A stretch of 64,000 nt of DNA from positions 9,625,501 through 9,689,500 of the forward strand of contig CANTUQ010000112.1 in NCBI GenBank assembly GCA_947683425.1, given 5' to 3'. How positions within the stretch are numbered: position 1 is the stretch's first letter; every line of letters starts with the position of its first letter. Source of the stretch: Excoecaria cochinchinensis (lineage: Eukaryota; Streptophyta; Magnoliopsida; Malpighiales; Euphorbiaceae). This document shows positions 24,767-36,674 of the stretch, piece after piece. Position numbers and translations under genes: made by a program. The notes beneath the pieces were generated by a model. It was not told the origin of the DNA. It worked only from the letters and a program-made list of their open reading frames with translations, and searched no databases.

Positions 24767-24767
24767 G
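24701..24767. repeat. (ATT)n microsatellite, C1 5' LTR
   Basis: An ATT run of about 22 units is also present in the 3' LTR at 42183-42246. Confidence 0.9.
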
Positions 24768-26110
24768 TTATTATGTTATTTGATTGTTCATATTCTATGG
24801 TATTATTATGTTATTATTATTATTGTAGTTATTACCATCATTAGTATTATTATTATTATCCTTGTTCTTGTTTATTTTTATTATTACTATTATTATTTAT
24901 TTCTTATACATGCTGATTTTTATTATTACCTTTGTTTTTTATACATGTTGGATATTGTTGTTGTTATTTTATATTTTTACACATGCTGAATTTTATGTTT
25001 GCATTTCCTATTCATGTTTTTTTTTATGCATGTTGAATTCTATTATCATTATTTTATGTTTGCTTATGCATGTTAAATTGTTAATTTGTTAAATTGCATA
25101 TTTTTATTATGTCATTTTAATTGGTTTGTCATACATGATGCTTTTTTTTGCTTTATTTTTATAGTATGTTTAACTCATTTTTATTATTAACATGGCTTTT
25201 ATTTGTTTCTTTTATTTCAACACTTATTTTTTATGTGTGAGTCTTTTCCATACCAAGTGGGAACCCATGAAGATTTGAAGATCCATTTGGATGTTGTCAA
25301 TTTTTATTGTTTTCATTATTTTGCTTTCATTATTTTATTTTTATTATCTAATTTGTAATAATAAATTTATTTTTATGCACGTTAATTAAAAAATCACAAA
25401 AATATTTATATTAATTAATTTGATTTATTTTCTAAATAAAAATGAGACCAATGTCCTAGCTTTCCATTCAAAATAAATTGACACTTTACAAAGTGTTTTC
25501 TTTAATTATGCATGAGAGGACCAATGTCCTTATTTTTAATAAATAACTCGATTTATGCATGAGTTGTATTTTATTTACAAATGGGGGTTGTATTCCGCCC
25601 CTAGTTTTATTGTAATTTATTTTTCTTTCATTTACCGCTTTATTTATATGTTTGATATGCGTTTATTTAAATTGCATTAAAAATTGAATGAGAAAAGGCA
25701 TGAAATACTAAATTCAAAACTCGATTATAAACTTAACCAAGGTATGAATAAATGGGGAGTCCCGAACTTTCTTTGGTCTTTGGGCTCAAAGAGGCAAGAG
25801 GTTTACCCTCCAAGACACCTCTTGTGTTACGAAACTTGGCGTTAATCCTAGGCTCCTTAGTGCGAGAGGTATACCTTCCAAGACCCCTCTGGCTGGCCCA
25901 AAATGGATACTAAGCGCAGTCTTAGGCTCTCCGAGGTGAGAGAAACTTTCCCAATGTTCTATTGGGTGGCGACTCCATGAAACCTCCTTGTTGCCCAACA
26001 TAGACGCACTTGCGATTTATTGCAAGCTGTTAACGGACCCTCAAGTGCCCGATCGCCCTCAAGCGGGCGGTCATAGGGGCGGCCGAGTGGACATCCGGCG
26101 CGCGTCACAG

Positions 26111-26129
26111 TGGCGACTCCACTGAGGAC
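26111..26129 (+). promoter_or_regulatory. C1 primer-binding site (tRNA-Arg type)
   Basis: TGGCGACTCCACTGAGGAC starts one base after the LTR. The first ten bases fit the complement of an arginine tRNA 3' end plus CCA, as used by Tat/Ogre elements. C2 (52072-52091) and C3 (54131-54150) have the corresponding site with one or two changes. Confidence 0.75.
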
Positions 26130-26892
26130 ATTAGAGACTTCCCTTCAAAAATACCTTGGCTAAAATTTATAGTTGAGTTTTAATTTAAAATTTGATCCTT
26201 TTTCGAAATTGCATTTGCATATCATTAGAGCCTTAGATTTATGCTAGTTTGGTCCCTTTTCTAGCCCCGGTGCGTTCCCGAAGCACGACCCTATTTTCAC
26301 TCAATTTAGGGAAGTGTTAAGGATAATCACCAGCCCAAGCCTCGTACCTTATGGTATATCAAATGGTGATCCAATCGGTCGTTATGCTCGTGATGAGCTA
26401 GACCCGTTGGCAGGGACCATGCTTGGGTAGCCCTAAAGTATCAATACCTTTGACCAAAGCTCATGTAAATGACAATAGATACTTCCATTAGGTGAAATGT
26501 ACCGTAATACCGTGCTTGCTACCTGGGCCATCATATATTGAACAAAATCGCTTAAATTAAGTGGTCTTCATCAAAGGCTTTCATGCCCCGATGGGCCCAT
26601 CTTAGTTTAATTGAGGTGTTTAAATACATAATGACCAAACACTCATACGTGTGTACATATAAGAGCTGTTATGCTGCCGGTTTTCCACCGTGCACCATAC
26701 GCATCCGATGGGTTCCCTGTTAACCCTTGGATAAAGCCCACCTAGGAAAGAGACTATGCTACCTCGTGTCTGGGGGCAATAAGGTTGGAAGGATCTATCT
26801 GCTTGCATGTGTTTATCTATGCTGCATCAGCACGACCATGCATTGCATTTCAATCATGCATCATCTTAACGAGGTGTATTTTCTCAGCTATC
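26130..26892 (+). other. C1 untranslated leader
   Basis: This non-coding stretch lies between the primer site and gag. Large parts are conserved in the leaders of C2 (51307-52071) and C3 (54151-54923), for example GGGAAGTGTTAAGGATAATC and CAGCCCAAGCCTCGTACC. It is probably packaging, splicing or translation leader sequence. I see no gene in it. Confidence 0.6.
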
Positions 26893-29800
26893 ATGGATTC
26901 GCCCGGGTGGTTTAGGGGTCCTGACGGTCGGTTGAGAAGGATTCCACTCTTGGGGTTACTAGAGCTAGTGCCGTATCGGAGCTCAAATTTTCTTTCAGAT
27001 AGTAGTGAGATTTTCTCTTTAGAATCATCAAGTATGTCTAATCCAGCCAGTGGGTTTGATGTAACCAGGGCTATGATTGCCGAAGAAGTGGGAAGAAGAA
27101 TGGAGGAGTTTGAGGCCAGAATGATGGCCATGATGGGCAGCCTTGCCACAACCTTAGCTCCACTTGCAGGACAACAAGCTGCTGCTCCTATAAGGGGGCA
27201 AGATGAACAAGGGGCTGTGAGAGAGGACCCCCCTGCTGTAGCTGACCCACATGTGGTTGAGCAAAGAGCACCAGCACTTGTAGAGCGTAGAGAAGGACCT
27301 AGGTCTGAGGTTGATTTATGGGAAGAGGAGCAAGAGGAACAAATGGTAACAAAGGGAAAATCACCCAAGCTGGAGGAAGCAATGTGGAGGAAGATGGAGG
27401 AGAAATTTGAGGCTATGACCAGGATGATGACGATTGGATGGGGAATGAATCTCGAGGATCGAGAGCTCGATGGTGATGATCTAATCCCCTGGAACTTCAA
27501 GATGCCTGATATCCCAAAATTTGATGGCACCTCTGACCCTGCCGCACACATCAAGCAATACTCGCTGGTCATGAAGGGAACGACCTTAACAAGAAAGTAA
27601 AAGATAGAGTATTTCTGCTTGAGTCTCACAGGAGCTGCTATTGATTGGTACCATGGGCTTGAGAGGAGGTCCAAGGAGGATTGGGACTTGCTAACCGAAG
27701 AGTTTCTTAAGCAGTACGATTGCAGTACCCGGATGGAGGTCACTTTAAAAGATCTTGAGTTGCTATAGCAGAAGGCTGGAGAGTCCTTCCATGAGTACCT
27801 TACTCGATGGAGGAACCGGGTTATGGAGATGAAACGCAAACAAGACACTTCTGATCAGATCCGGCTATTCATTCGAAATGCCAGCCCTTACTTGAGAGAT
27901 GGACTGAAAATGAAGGGACTCAAGGATTGGGAGTCCTTGAAGGACATTGCCATAGAAGCAGAAGGAGAATATTTAGCCAAGAGGGCAAACAACGAGCCCT
28001 ATGCCAGGAAGGGATACAGCAATCAGGGGACAGCCAAGCCAGCAAGTTTAAGCAGCGGTAACAGAGGTGGGAAGACAATTGAGGTGTCTGCAACAGGCGT
28101 AAGTCAGAGGTATTTCTCCAACTTGGGTAGGCCTTTATCATGGGTACTGAAGAGGCTAGTAAAAGAAGGAAAACTGCGACCCTTATCACCTAGGCCGGCC
28201 AAGACCCAGGGGCAGCCAGGGCACAAGGAAAATGAATATTGTGCATTTCACCAACATACCGGGCATTTGACAGATGATTGTATAACGCTAAGGCATCGGG
28301 TCCAAGATCTAATTGACAACAAGCAGATCACCGATCCTGAAAAGAGAGAAAGCAAGAAGAAGGTTAATTTCAATGCTGTGCCACCACCTATCTTTATGGT
28401 TGGGTCTAGCCTACCAGAATGGTATGTGATGCAGGATTTATATGAAAATGAGTATGTCGCTATCACTCACCCTGAGGCAAGTGAAGAAGGGATTCCCGTG
28501 GCGACGATAGACTGTTGGTCCACTAGTGAGAGTGGAGATGAAGAAGATGAAGAGAAAGATGGAGAATTCGCGGATCCATGGGATTCGGAAGAGGAGGAAA
28601 GAGTTGAGGCTGTAACAAGAAGTGTGAGAGTGGTCCCAGAAGTTGAGAAGCCGCATGACCCAGTGCAATCACATGCAGAAAAGGAGCCGGAAGAAAGTGC
28701 TATAGTAAAGCAGCTGAAAAAGACCACGGCTTAGATATTAATTTGGGACCTTTTGAGACAATCTCCCTCCCACAGACAGAAATTAGTTGAGGCATTGAGT
28801 GAGTCCACTGTAGCCACTACAATTTCTCCATTTGAGCTGCTAGACCTTGTAAAAGGGGGATCTGGAGAGAAACTGGTGTTTTCTGACGCAGACTTACCGG
28901 TAGAGGGCCGCAATCACAATCGGTCACTGTACATCAAGGCTCAAATTAATGACAAGCATACCGCTTGTGTTATGGTTGATGATGGCTCATCCATAAATGT
29001 TTGCCCTCTAGTTGCACTTCAGGCTTTTGGGCTAAATGAAAGCATGTTGAGCAAGTCTGATTTAACCATCATAGCCTATGACAATTCTCGAAGACAAGCA
29101 TCGGGAAGTTTCAGAGCTCTGGTCAGGACTGGGCCTATCGAGACAGAAACAGAATTTGTGGTCTTGCCTATCCCGGCGAATTTCTCAGCTCTGCTTGGAA
29201 GGCCATGGTTCCATAAATTGGGAGGAGAGCCCTCTACCCTATACCAGATGATTAAGATACCTCATGAAGGAGAGGTGGTGACTATTAAAGCAGCTAGAGA
29301 AAATCAAGTGTCTGCCTTGGGGATCTCTAATCAGCCATTCAATGGTTTTCATATATCGATGATAGGAGAGGAGCAGGGCTTGGCAGATAGTCCTCAAGTG
29401 GTGAATATGATGAAGAAGATGCACTTTCTCCCAGGGGCTGGTCTAGGTAAAAACTCACAAGGGCTGCAGGATGCTATCACCACACAAGGCCAGAAAGATC
29501 GGAAGGGTCTGGGCTACAAAGGAGAGCATGGTAAGAAGAAAGTGTCGGAGAAGATCCCCCACATTTCAGAGAGTTTTGTCCCCTCATCTTCGATCTATGC
29601 TTACACGGGAGAGGAGGAGCCTCTATGGGTAGATGGAAAGATCGTTCCGGGGTTTGAAATCTTTAATGACGTCTTCGACTGGGATGTTGGAGGTATCAAG
29701 TCTGCAGAGAACTTCTGGGATGAGGAGATCATAACTCAGTGCAGTGTCTGGGACAGGGATGAGCCTGAGGAGATTGTTACTGATAAACTATTAGCCACCA

Positions 29801-31332
29801 AACTTAAGGGAAAGGAAAAGATGGTAGAGCCAGAGCTGAAATTCGAAGATTTGAAGATTTCACCGGAGGTAGTTGAAAAGCCTCCATCAAGCCAAGAAGT
29901 CAAAGCCCAGTCCGCTGCAATGACATCATCGACAGGGGATGAAGACAATAGTTATTTAGATACTATTTTTATGCCGAAACTTTTTAATGACAATGTTAAT
30001 GTTTTTAATTACATCAATGAGATGAACAACTTTGCTTACTTGTGTGATGTTTCTGATGATTTCATTCCTCATGATCATAAACATGATGCATTCATTTTTG
30101 ACATTAACTCAACTAACACAACTGCATTTAATCTCGGAACTTTGGAGAATCCAAAGGAAATTTTGATAGCATCAGACATAACTCCTGAAGAGAGGCTAAA
30201 ATTTGAGAGAATATTAAAAAAATATGAAAAAGTCTTTGCCTGGACCTACGAGGACATGCCGGGAATTGATCGAGATGTAGCCGAACATGCCATTCCAACG
30301 TACCCAAAGAGTAAACTGGTCAAGCAAAAGCTAAGAAGACTTAGGCCGGAATGGGCTCAGAAGGTGAAAGAGGAAATCCATAAGCAGATTGAGGCTAAGT
30401 TTCTACTGGAGGTTAAATACCCGACGTGGCTGGCTAATGTAGTTCCCGTGGCTAAAAAGGATGGAAAGGTTCGAGTATGCGTGGACTATCGGGACCTGAA
30501 CAAAGCCTGTCCGAAAGATGATTTTCCTCTCCCTCATATTCATGTGCTGGTAGATAGTGCCGCTGCTTGTATGATGTACAGCTTCATGGACGGGTACGCA
30601 GGGTACAATCAAATCCTTAACAAGATAGTGGATCGGATCAAGACAGCTTTCATCACCGAATGGGGTACTTTTCCTTATCGGGTCATGCCTTTCGGATTAA
30701 AGAATGCAGGAGCAACCTATCAGAGAATGGCCACTAGAGTTCTTAATGACTTGATCCACAAAGAAGTGGAGGTGTATGTTGACGACATGATGATCAAGTC
30801 AGCTACCCGAGAAGGTCACTTTGAGGCTTTAAAGAAGTTCTTTCAAAGGATCAATAAGTATGATCTGCGCCTCAATCCCAAGAAGTGCATTTTTGGAGTT
30901 ACCTCAGGTAAGCTGCTGGGCCATGTGGTAAGCCAGAGAGGAATTGAAGTGGATCCTGATAAAGTCAGAGCCATTAGGGAGATGCCAGTGCCTCAGAAAG
31001 AGAAAGAAGTTAGAAGTTTCTTAGGAAAGCTTCAGTACATCAGTCGGTTTATTGCCAAATCGGCTTCGGTGTGTGAGCCCATCTTTTAGCTTCTCAGGAA
31101 GAATCAGCTGGTGGCGTGGAATAATGATTGTCAATTGGCCTTTGACACTATTAAGGGTTATCTCTTGAATCCACCAGTCTTAAGACCACCACAACGTGCC
31201 AAACCATTAATCTTGTATCTGGCAGTAGAAGACAATTCAGTGGGTGCCATGATGGCCCAGGAGGATGACTTTGGGGTAGAGTTTGCTGTTTACTATCTTA
31301 GCAAGAAATTCCTGACATATGAAGCCAAATAT
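26893..31332 (+). pseudogene. C1 gag-pol, 5' part (Gag, protease, RT, start of RNase H)
   Basis: One frame runs from the ATG at 26893 to the CACTA insertion, broken by stops at 27598 (TAA), 27766, 28732 and 31087 (TAG) but with no frameshift. The Gag core begins near 27480 (PKFDGTSDP). A variant CX2HX4HX4C knuckle is at 28240-28281. The protease active site reads VDDGSS (28975-28992) rather than the usual DTG/DSG form. A glycine-rich G-patch-like segment (29407-29523) lies between protease and RT. RT shows VCVDYRDLNKACPKDDFPLP (30477-30536), MPFGLKNAGATYQRM and the catalytic YVDD at 30775-30786. The first RNase H begins about 31111. The start is chosen because the frame is open there and the following residues align with C2 and C3, though both have ATA at this codon, so initiation is uncertain. 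Confidence 0.9.
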
Positions 31333-31770
31333 CACTACAAAAAAAATGCATTTTACCGACAGATTTTACCGACGGAATTTAGTATTTTACTGACGGAAAA
31401 TGACCTTACCGACGGTTTTTTTTATTTTACCGACGGAATAAATCCGTCCCTAAAACGTGCGTAGGTACCAATTTAACGGCAAAAAATTCCGTCAGTAATG
31501 TTACCGACGGAATTGTTAAAAATATTCCGTCGGTAATTTTATAAAAAACCATCGGTTGTTTTATCGCGTTGACCGTTTACCGACGGAATAGTCCGTCGGT
31601 AAACCGTCGGTAAAATTAATTGATAAATTATTGATTAATTTTAATATAAACAGCAACGGATTTTTTTTCTTCGGTAAAGTTGTCGGCAAATATATTTAGT
31701 AAAAATGTTAATACAATTAAAATGAGAGTGGCGTATTTTTCCGTCGGTAAGTTGTCGGTAGTATTAATTT
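31333..31770. repeat. CACTA left terminal and subterminal repeats
   Basis: TTTTACCGACGGAAT and reverse CCGTCGGTAA words recur about ten times, some paired as hairpins (TACCGACGGAATAGTCCGTC at about 31579-31598). Confidence 0.85.
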
Positions 31771-32444
31771 TTTTGTTTAACTTTTTTCTTTATTTTTTGC
31801 AAAAATAATATATTTCCTGTTTGCAAATCCCAAATTAAACACAATAAATTAAAAACAAAAAGTCTAAAATTTAAATTAAAGATATATATTAATTGATAAT
31901 TTTAATATATAACAAAAATAATATACATCATAACTGTTGTGCAAATATATTTGTACAATGCACAATATTTTATAGTTGTACAACAAATTATATATTTGTA
32001 ACTGCAATGCAAGCAATACCAATATCGATATAATAGTTTCCTTATCAATAAAATTGCTGTTTTGACATTTTGTATAGTAGCACTTAATGTTTACACCGCT
32101 CATGAATTGGATGTCCCCCTCGACCATCCAACCTATCGTACTTCCAACTATGATCCAAATTCTCCATTTATCCTAGAATAGTATAAAATAAATTAGGTAG
32201 GAGCAACAAGCAATTACAATTGCTTGTGTTTGAGAATTACAAAATCTAAGCTGACCTTTTAGAAGAGAAAGTGTTGTAGATGAAATGAGAATCTGATTCT
32301 TCAATGGCTTTTACTTCATTATGGTCCTCAAAAGATTGTCTTCTATAATGGGTAGAGCCCTTATCTGTCATAGCGAAATACAAAAAGATGACAAAAGCTA
32401 TAGAAGCAATAGGCCTTTCCTTATATAATTAGCACAATTTGTAG

Positions 32445-32567
32445 ATGTGGCTTTTGATAAAAGTTGTAGGGGGAATAAAAGCAAACAAGTTAATGGCATT
32501 TAACATGTGGCTTTTGATAAAAGTTGTAGGGGGAATAAAAGCAAACAAGTCAGTGGCATTTAACATG
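32445..32567. repeat. 60-bp direct duplication inside CACTA
   Basis: Two adjacent 60-bp units, 32445-32504 and 32505-32564, start ATGTGGCTTTTGATAAAAG. They differ at about two positions (TTAATGG versus TCAGTGG). Confidence 0.9.
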
Positions 32568-33119
32568 AGGATTTAATATTATACAACATCAAAGCAGAAG
32601 ATGGATTGGAGAGTCAATTGGAGGGCTATGGGTTTCATAAGAAAATACTAATATTAGAAGATCTGAAAGGGATACAGGTTTTATTCTGTTCTCAACTCTT
32701 TTGGTATAAATTCTACCAGAAAAATTGAGAGATAATAAATGAAGCGAGTCTCCTACTCCTTCCCAAAAATAAACTTTTACGTGTGAAAAATTCTTTTAAA
32801 TCTTTGATTCTCAACTGTGGATAAGAACCATTAGGGGAAAGTATGATTCAAAGTCCGCCATTAATGCCAATATACACAAACAAAGATGGAACAGAAATGA
32901 AAAGAATTTTCTTTACCTTGTTTTCCCAGATCACTCCTCATGCTTCTATACATCCGATCAACCCAATCGGGAGAAATTATTTAGCAGTTTGCTAAGAAAA
33001 GATTAGAACTTGAAAATATATAAATGTCAGATAAATTAACATGATAATCCTTGCAATTGCAAACAAGAGGAGAGAAAACAAAAAGAAAAGAAAAGAGAGA
33101 GAAAACCCAAAAGGCATAC

Positions 33120-33817
33120 TTTTGTCCTACATAGGGCATAAATTCAGTAACATCATCACCTTCCAATCCAATCAATTCCTGAAATGCATACAAATTGGAA
33201 AAACATAATCATTAATTAAATTCAATTAACTTATATAATGTATCATAGAGATATCAAATGGTTTAGTTATAGACATACAGCATAGAAAAGTGACACACTG
33301 AACTCCTCATCAGGTTGACTTAAGGGAAGAAGTTCGATTGAAATACCAAGATCTTGTGCATCCTGAAAAATGCCACCAAAGATTTTCAACAAAAAAATAA
33401 ATAAATAAAAAAAAGAAAGAAAGAAAGAAAATTAAACCTCTCCAAGTAAAAAAGTGCAAGTTTTACTAAGTCCATTGAAACATAGAGGATTCAAGAGAAA
33501 TACTATTAGATAGTAGTTCCTACTTTAGCTCGCTGCACTGTGGTTCTTGTCATATCTGTTTTTGCTGCACCCTTCACACTCCCAAAAGGGTCATCTTCAT
33601 TTGTGAACAAGAGTATCCTTTTATCAGCAGTTTTAGCCGATCTGCAATAGTTATATCACTTAATATAAGGGGAAAAAATACTATTAAGAGAGAAATTCAA
33701 AATTAAATTACCCTTTGCGCAGAAGTGCTTGTGCTACCCAAAGAGCATTGTATAGGGAATTATCCCGAGACCCAGACACAATTCCATACTGGCTGCCAAT
33801 ATCTTTCATGAATGATT
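33120..33817 (-). pseudogene. KU70: Captured fragment of KU70 (four exons with introns)
   Basis: Four minus-strand exons keep canonical GT-AG junctions: 33817-33712, 33641-33524, 33362-33279 and 33178-33120. In order they encode IGSQYGIVSGSRDNSLYNAL, KRILLFTNEDDPFGS, DMTRTTVQRAK, DAQDLGISIELLPLSQPD and LIGLEGDDVTEFMP. I recognise these as the von Willebrand-like N-terminal part of plant KU70, the DNA-end-binding partner of KU80 in non-homologous end joining. All four are collinear and open across splice sites, but the start, the DNA-binding barrel and the C-terminus are missing. It is a captured host fragment, not a functional gene. Recognition is from memory of the family, not a search. Confidence 0.8.
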
Positions 33818-34410
33818 CTGCAGGTAAACTAGTCGAAGTTAAGAATTTCAAAATTAAAATTCATTCATCAGATATACATGTCCAATCAAAATTTTATCCT
33901 CTATTATGAGTTATGAATGAACAACACAAAATAGTCATTCATTAAAGAGGCATCTGACCTAACATAAAAAGTCCTCAAATATAACTTAGAAAAATGACAT
34001 TTGTAGTTGTAATTACGCTATATGACTCTCTCTAAAAAAAAAAGCAGCACTTTTTGAACTTAAAAGATAAGATGCAAAACATGATAGTAACTTATATATA
34101 ACTATTTCCATATGAAAATGAAAATGTGTAAAATAAACAACTGTCATTAGTATTTCCATTGAATGATCCTCAAATTCCTTCTGATAAACTGAACAGCTTT
34201 GCTGATGAACAAATAAGGAACATATTGGAGCTGAACAAACTCAAACCATAAACAACATGAACATAAATTATATTGGACCCTCACGACATACAGGAGGACT
34301 TTACAGAAACTCAATTGACAGAAAATGACGAGACATTTATTAAAACATAAGGCAGAATAAGAAATCACTACTGGGCTTTAAATTTGATATTATTAACATT
34401 CTGTTAAAAA

Positions 34411-34583
34411 TATGAGCACATCATAATTTAATGGATGATAATTTGTACCGATATCTCAAAAATGTAACAAAAATGATAAACACAAAAGTAATGAAATATG
34501 AGCACATCATAATTTAATGGATGACAATTTGTACTGAAATCTCAAAAAATCTAACAAAAATGATAAACACAAAAGTAGTAAGA
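34411..34583. repeat. 86-bp direct duplication inside CACTA
   Basis: Two adjacent copies, starting at 34411 and 34497, begin TATGAGCACATCATAATTTA. They differ by a few substitutions and small indels. Confidence 0.85.
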
Positions 34584-34930
34584 GAATACAGACAAACATA
34601 TGTCTGTTTGTGTTTGCGTATCCTCTTACTACTTTTTATTTTATTATTTTCGTCATATATACACTTTTAACACTCTAATTTGCACATGTGAATGTGCTAA
34701 ATTGAAATCATATAAAATTCAGGGCAGAGTCCTACAACATCACTTGGCAGATCCAACAAACTTCACTGTGCTGACACGATAAGAAATGACCATTCAAATC
34801 TGGATTGACGGGTTTGATTTTGGTGCAACCTAACAATAAAGATATATGGACACCTTCACATTGTCCATGCATCTGTCTATTATTATAATTGAGTTAGGCC
34901 ATAAATATATAAAAATAAAAATATGCTTAC

Positions 34931-35035
34931 TATCTTGACCACCAAGCCTCTCAATAGCATGAACAAAGCAGTGATGAAGCTCAGGAGTCCAATAATTTGA
35001 GACGCAAGTTTCTGGATGCCAAAATGCTTGAGAAC
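34931..35035 (-). pseudogene. Captured exon of a GARP/G2-like (MYB-type) transcription factor
   Basis: The minus-strand exon reads NYWTPELHHCFVHAIERLGG and ends at a GT donor (GTAAGC, complement of 34925-34930). This is the first half of the GARP DNA-binding domain; plant G2-like genes have an intron just after this LGGQ segment. The usual arginine before WTPELH is replaced by tyrosine. The second half of the domain is not seen directly downstream; KU70 exons follow instead. A short exon-like stretch at 32917-32985 reads MYRSMRSDLGKQ, which resembles the end of a GARP domain. The overall identification is family recognition, not a search. Confidence 0.65.
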
Positions 35036-35639
35036 TGTTAAATTATAAAAAGTGTGGGCAAATTTTAATGGATAATGAATGAATATAATGAGCTAGAACA
35101 AGAACAGAAACTTTTATAAATTAGGGGGTTTCATTTAATAAATTTGAGTGTATGAATTAGGTAGGAGCAACAAGCAATTACAATTGCTTGTGTTTGAGAA
35201 TTACGATTTGCTGAGATTGTATTTGTTGTTTTGTTTTATTCAATATATGGTATTTTCTTATAAATCTATTTTCTTTTTTTTTTTCAAATAGAATTACGAT
35301 TTGCAAGAGTCACTGCATGCCCTGTGTATTATTAGCATAAAATAATCATGAGGCATGGTAAAACAAGACAAGAATTCATAACAAGCAAAGGAGAATTGAA
35401 AAAGTTAGACTAGTCCATTCATTAAGAACAAATGCAACTCTAAGCATGCATTGCATACTATGAACAATTGTTTTCAAGCTAGAGTTACAGGAATCAACTT
35501 TATTAAGTAAGAAACCAAAATTTACAAGCTAAATATGGAGTTCAAAGAAAAGAAGTGAGAAACCATGGATCAAAAAAAGTCTAATGACTGCATTTTCTCC
35601 CATTTTATAATTATTTAACAAATCAAGAGTAAATTTTAT

Positions 35640-35745
35640 CAACAATTTCCACATTTATAGATATAGTCCACTCTCCATAAACAGCACGTGAACCAAAAAG
35701 TCGCCGAAACCCATGCCTACTCTGTTCTAAGTCATCAAATATAGG
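35640..35745 (-). pseudogene. Exon-like fragment of unknown origin inside CACTA
   Basis: The minus strand reads LPIFDDLEQSRHGFRRLFGS then AVYGEWTISI, a protein-like open stretch in AT-rich surroundings. I do not recognise the family. Given the neighbouring captured exons, it may be a third host gene fragment. Confidence 0.3.
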
Positions 35746-36179
35746 AAGAATTCATCAAGATTACTTCCTCTATTTCAAGAAATTTCAATTCAAGATAGGA
35801 TCAAATATCAATATTATCTTCAGAGTGAAAGAAAATATAAATTTATAACAATATTTTTCATCATACCTGTGAGAAAATAACTAGAAAGAAGATCTGTGGT
35901 AGTCCAATCTTAAAATAAATTGTATTGAACTGAAAAAGGGCACAAAAATGAAACAATCGAACTGAGGAATCAAACAATAAGCTCATTAAAAAAATTAAAA
36001 TATACAAATAAATAAATAAAAACCAGAAATTTGAATACAAAAAAAAGAAGAGTACCGTAATTGGAGATGAGGAAGGAGGATAAGAGGGAGCAGACCCGAG
36101 AACTTCTCCAATCTTTAGTCTCTGCGAGAAGAATGAGATAAAAGTTGACAGAGTGATACAAAATCAAGATAGGCGACTG

Positions 36180-36650
36180 GATTAGGGAGATAAATCAAAA
36201 TCAAGCTTCAAATCTAGATCTTGAGCAAAGAAACACATACCTGATTGATGGCACAAAATCGAGTGAGGGAGAGTGAGATCGAGATAGCGAGCGAAAGCCA
36301 GATTGAGAGAGAGAGAGAGAGAGAGAAGAGAGAGAGTAGATCGCCGACCAGCTGATGGAGGAAAAGGTGGCGGCAACGGTGGAAAAAAAGGGCTGCCAAG
36401 GGGAAAAGTGCTACTGCCTCTCCACGCGAAAGCCGACGAAAAAGAAAGAAGAAGAAGAGGAAAGGCTAGCAATGGCGGCTGCCAACAAAGGGGGCAGAGA
36501 CGGCGACGAGAAGAAGAGGGGCAGATGGTGACGCCTGAAAACCAAAGGAAGAGATCGGGATCTTCAGGGGCTAGGCATTGGGAAACAAATAAAAAGAAAG
36601 AAGAAGAAAAAGAATGAAAAGAAAGAGCATGAAGCCAAAACGTCATAGTT
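36180..36650 (-). other. GC-rich gene-like segment inside CACTA
   Basis: The base composition is unlike the rest of the element: GC-rich with a (GA)n run at 36303-36340 and CGTCGCCG-type words. On the minus strand it looks like the pyrimidine-rich 5' untranslated region and first exon of a plant gene. A 154-codon minus-strand ORF is open, but low in complexity and unrecognised. It may be the promoter-proximal part of one of the captured genes. Confidence 0.3.
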
Positions 36651-36674
36651 TTGGACTGTGTTAGGGTAGATTTT

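Larger units (their letters stand above)
23409..26109 (+). repeat. C1 5' LTR
   Basis: This 2,701-bp LTR runs TGTAGACACC to CGCGTCACA. It has a palindromic cassette at 23659-23800, a long T-rich AT domain, an ATT microsatellite and the GTGGCGACTCCATG segment near the end. Its partner at 40873-43592 differs mainly by single-base changes and by the cassette. Confidence 0.95.

Noticed and set aside
26850..27848. A 332-codon minus-strand ORF opposite C1 gag
   Set aside because: It lies exactly over Gag coding sequence, has no recognisable domain, and is not matched by an equally long open frame in C2 or C3. It is a shadow frame.
32060..32160. A minus-strand stretch reading LDHSWKYDRLDGRG, faintly like the transposase-associated domain of CACTA elements
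   Set aside because: The match is very short, followed by a stop, and without any further transposase sequence. Not enough to call a remnant.
36182..36646. A 154-codon minus-strand ORF in the CACTA element
   Set aside because: It is low-complexity Ser/Phe/Leu-rich from a pyrimidine-rich tract, more like a captured 5' untranslated region than a protein.
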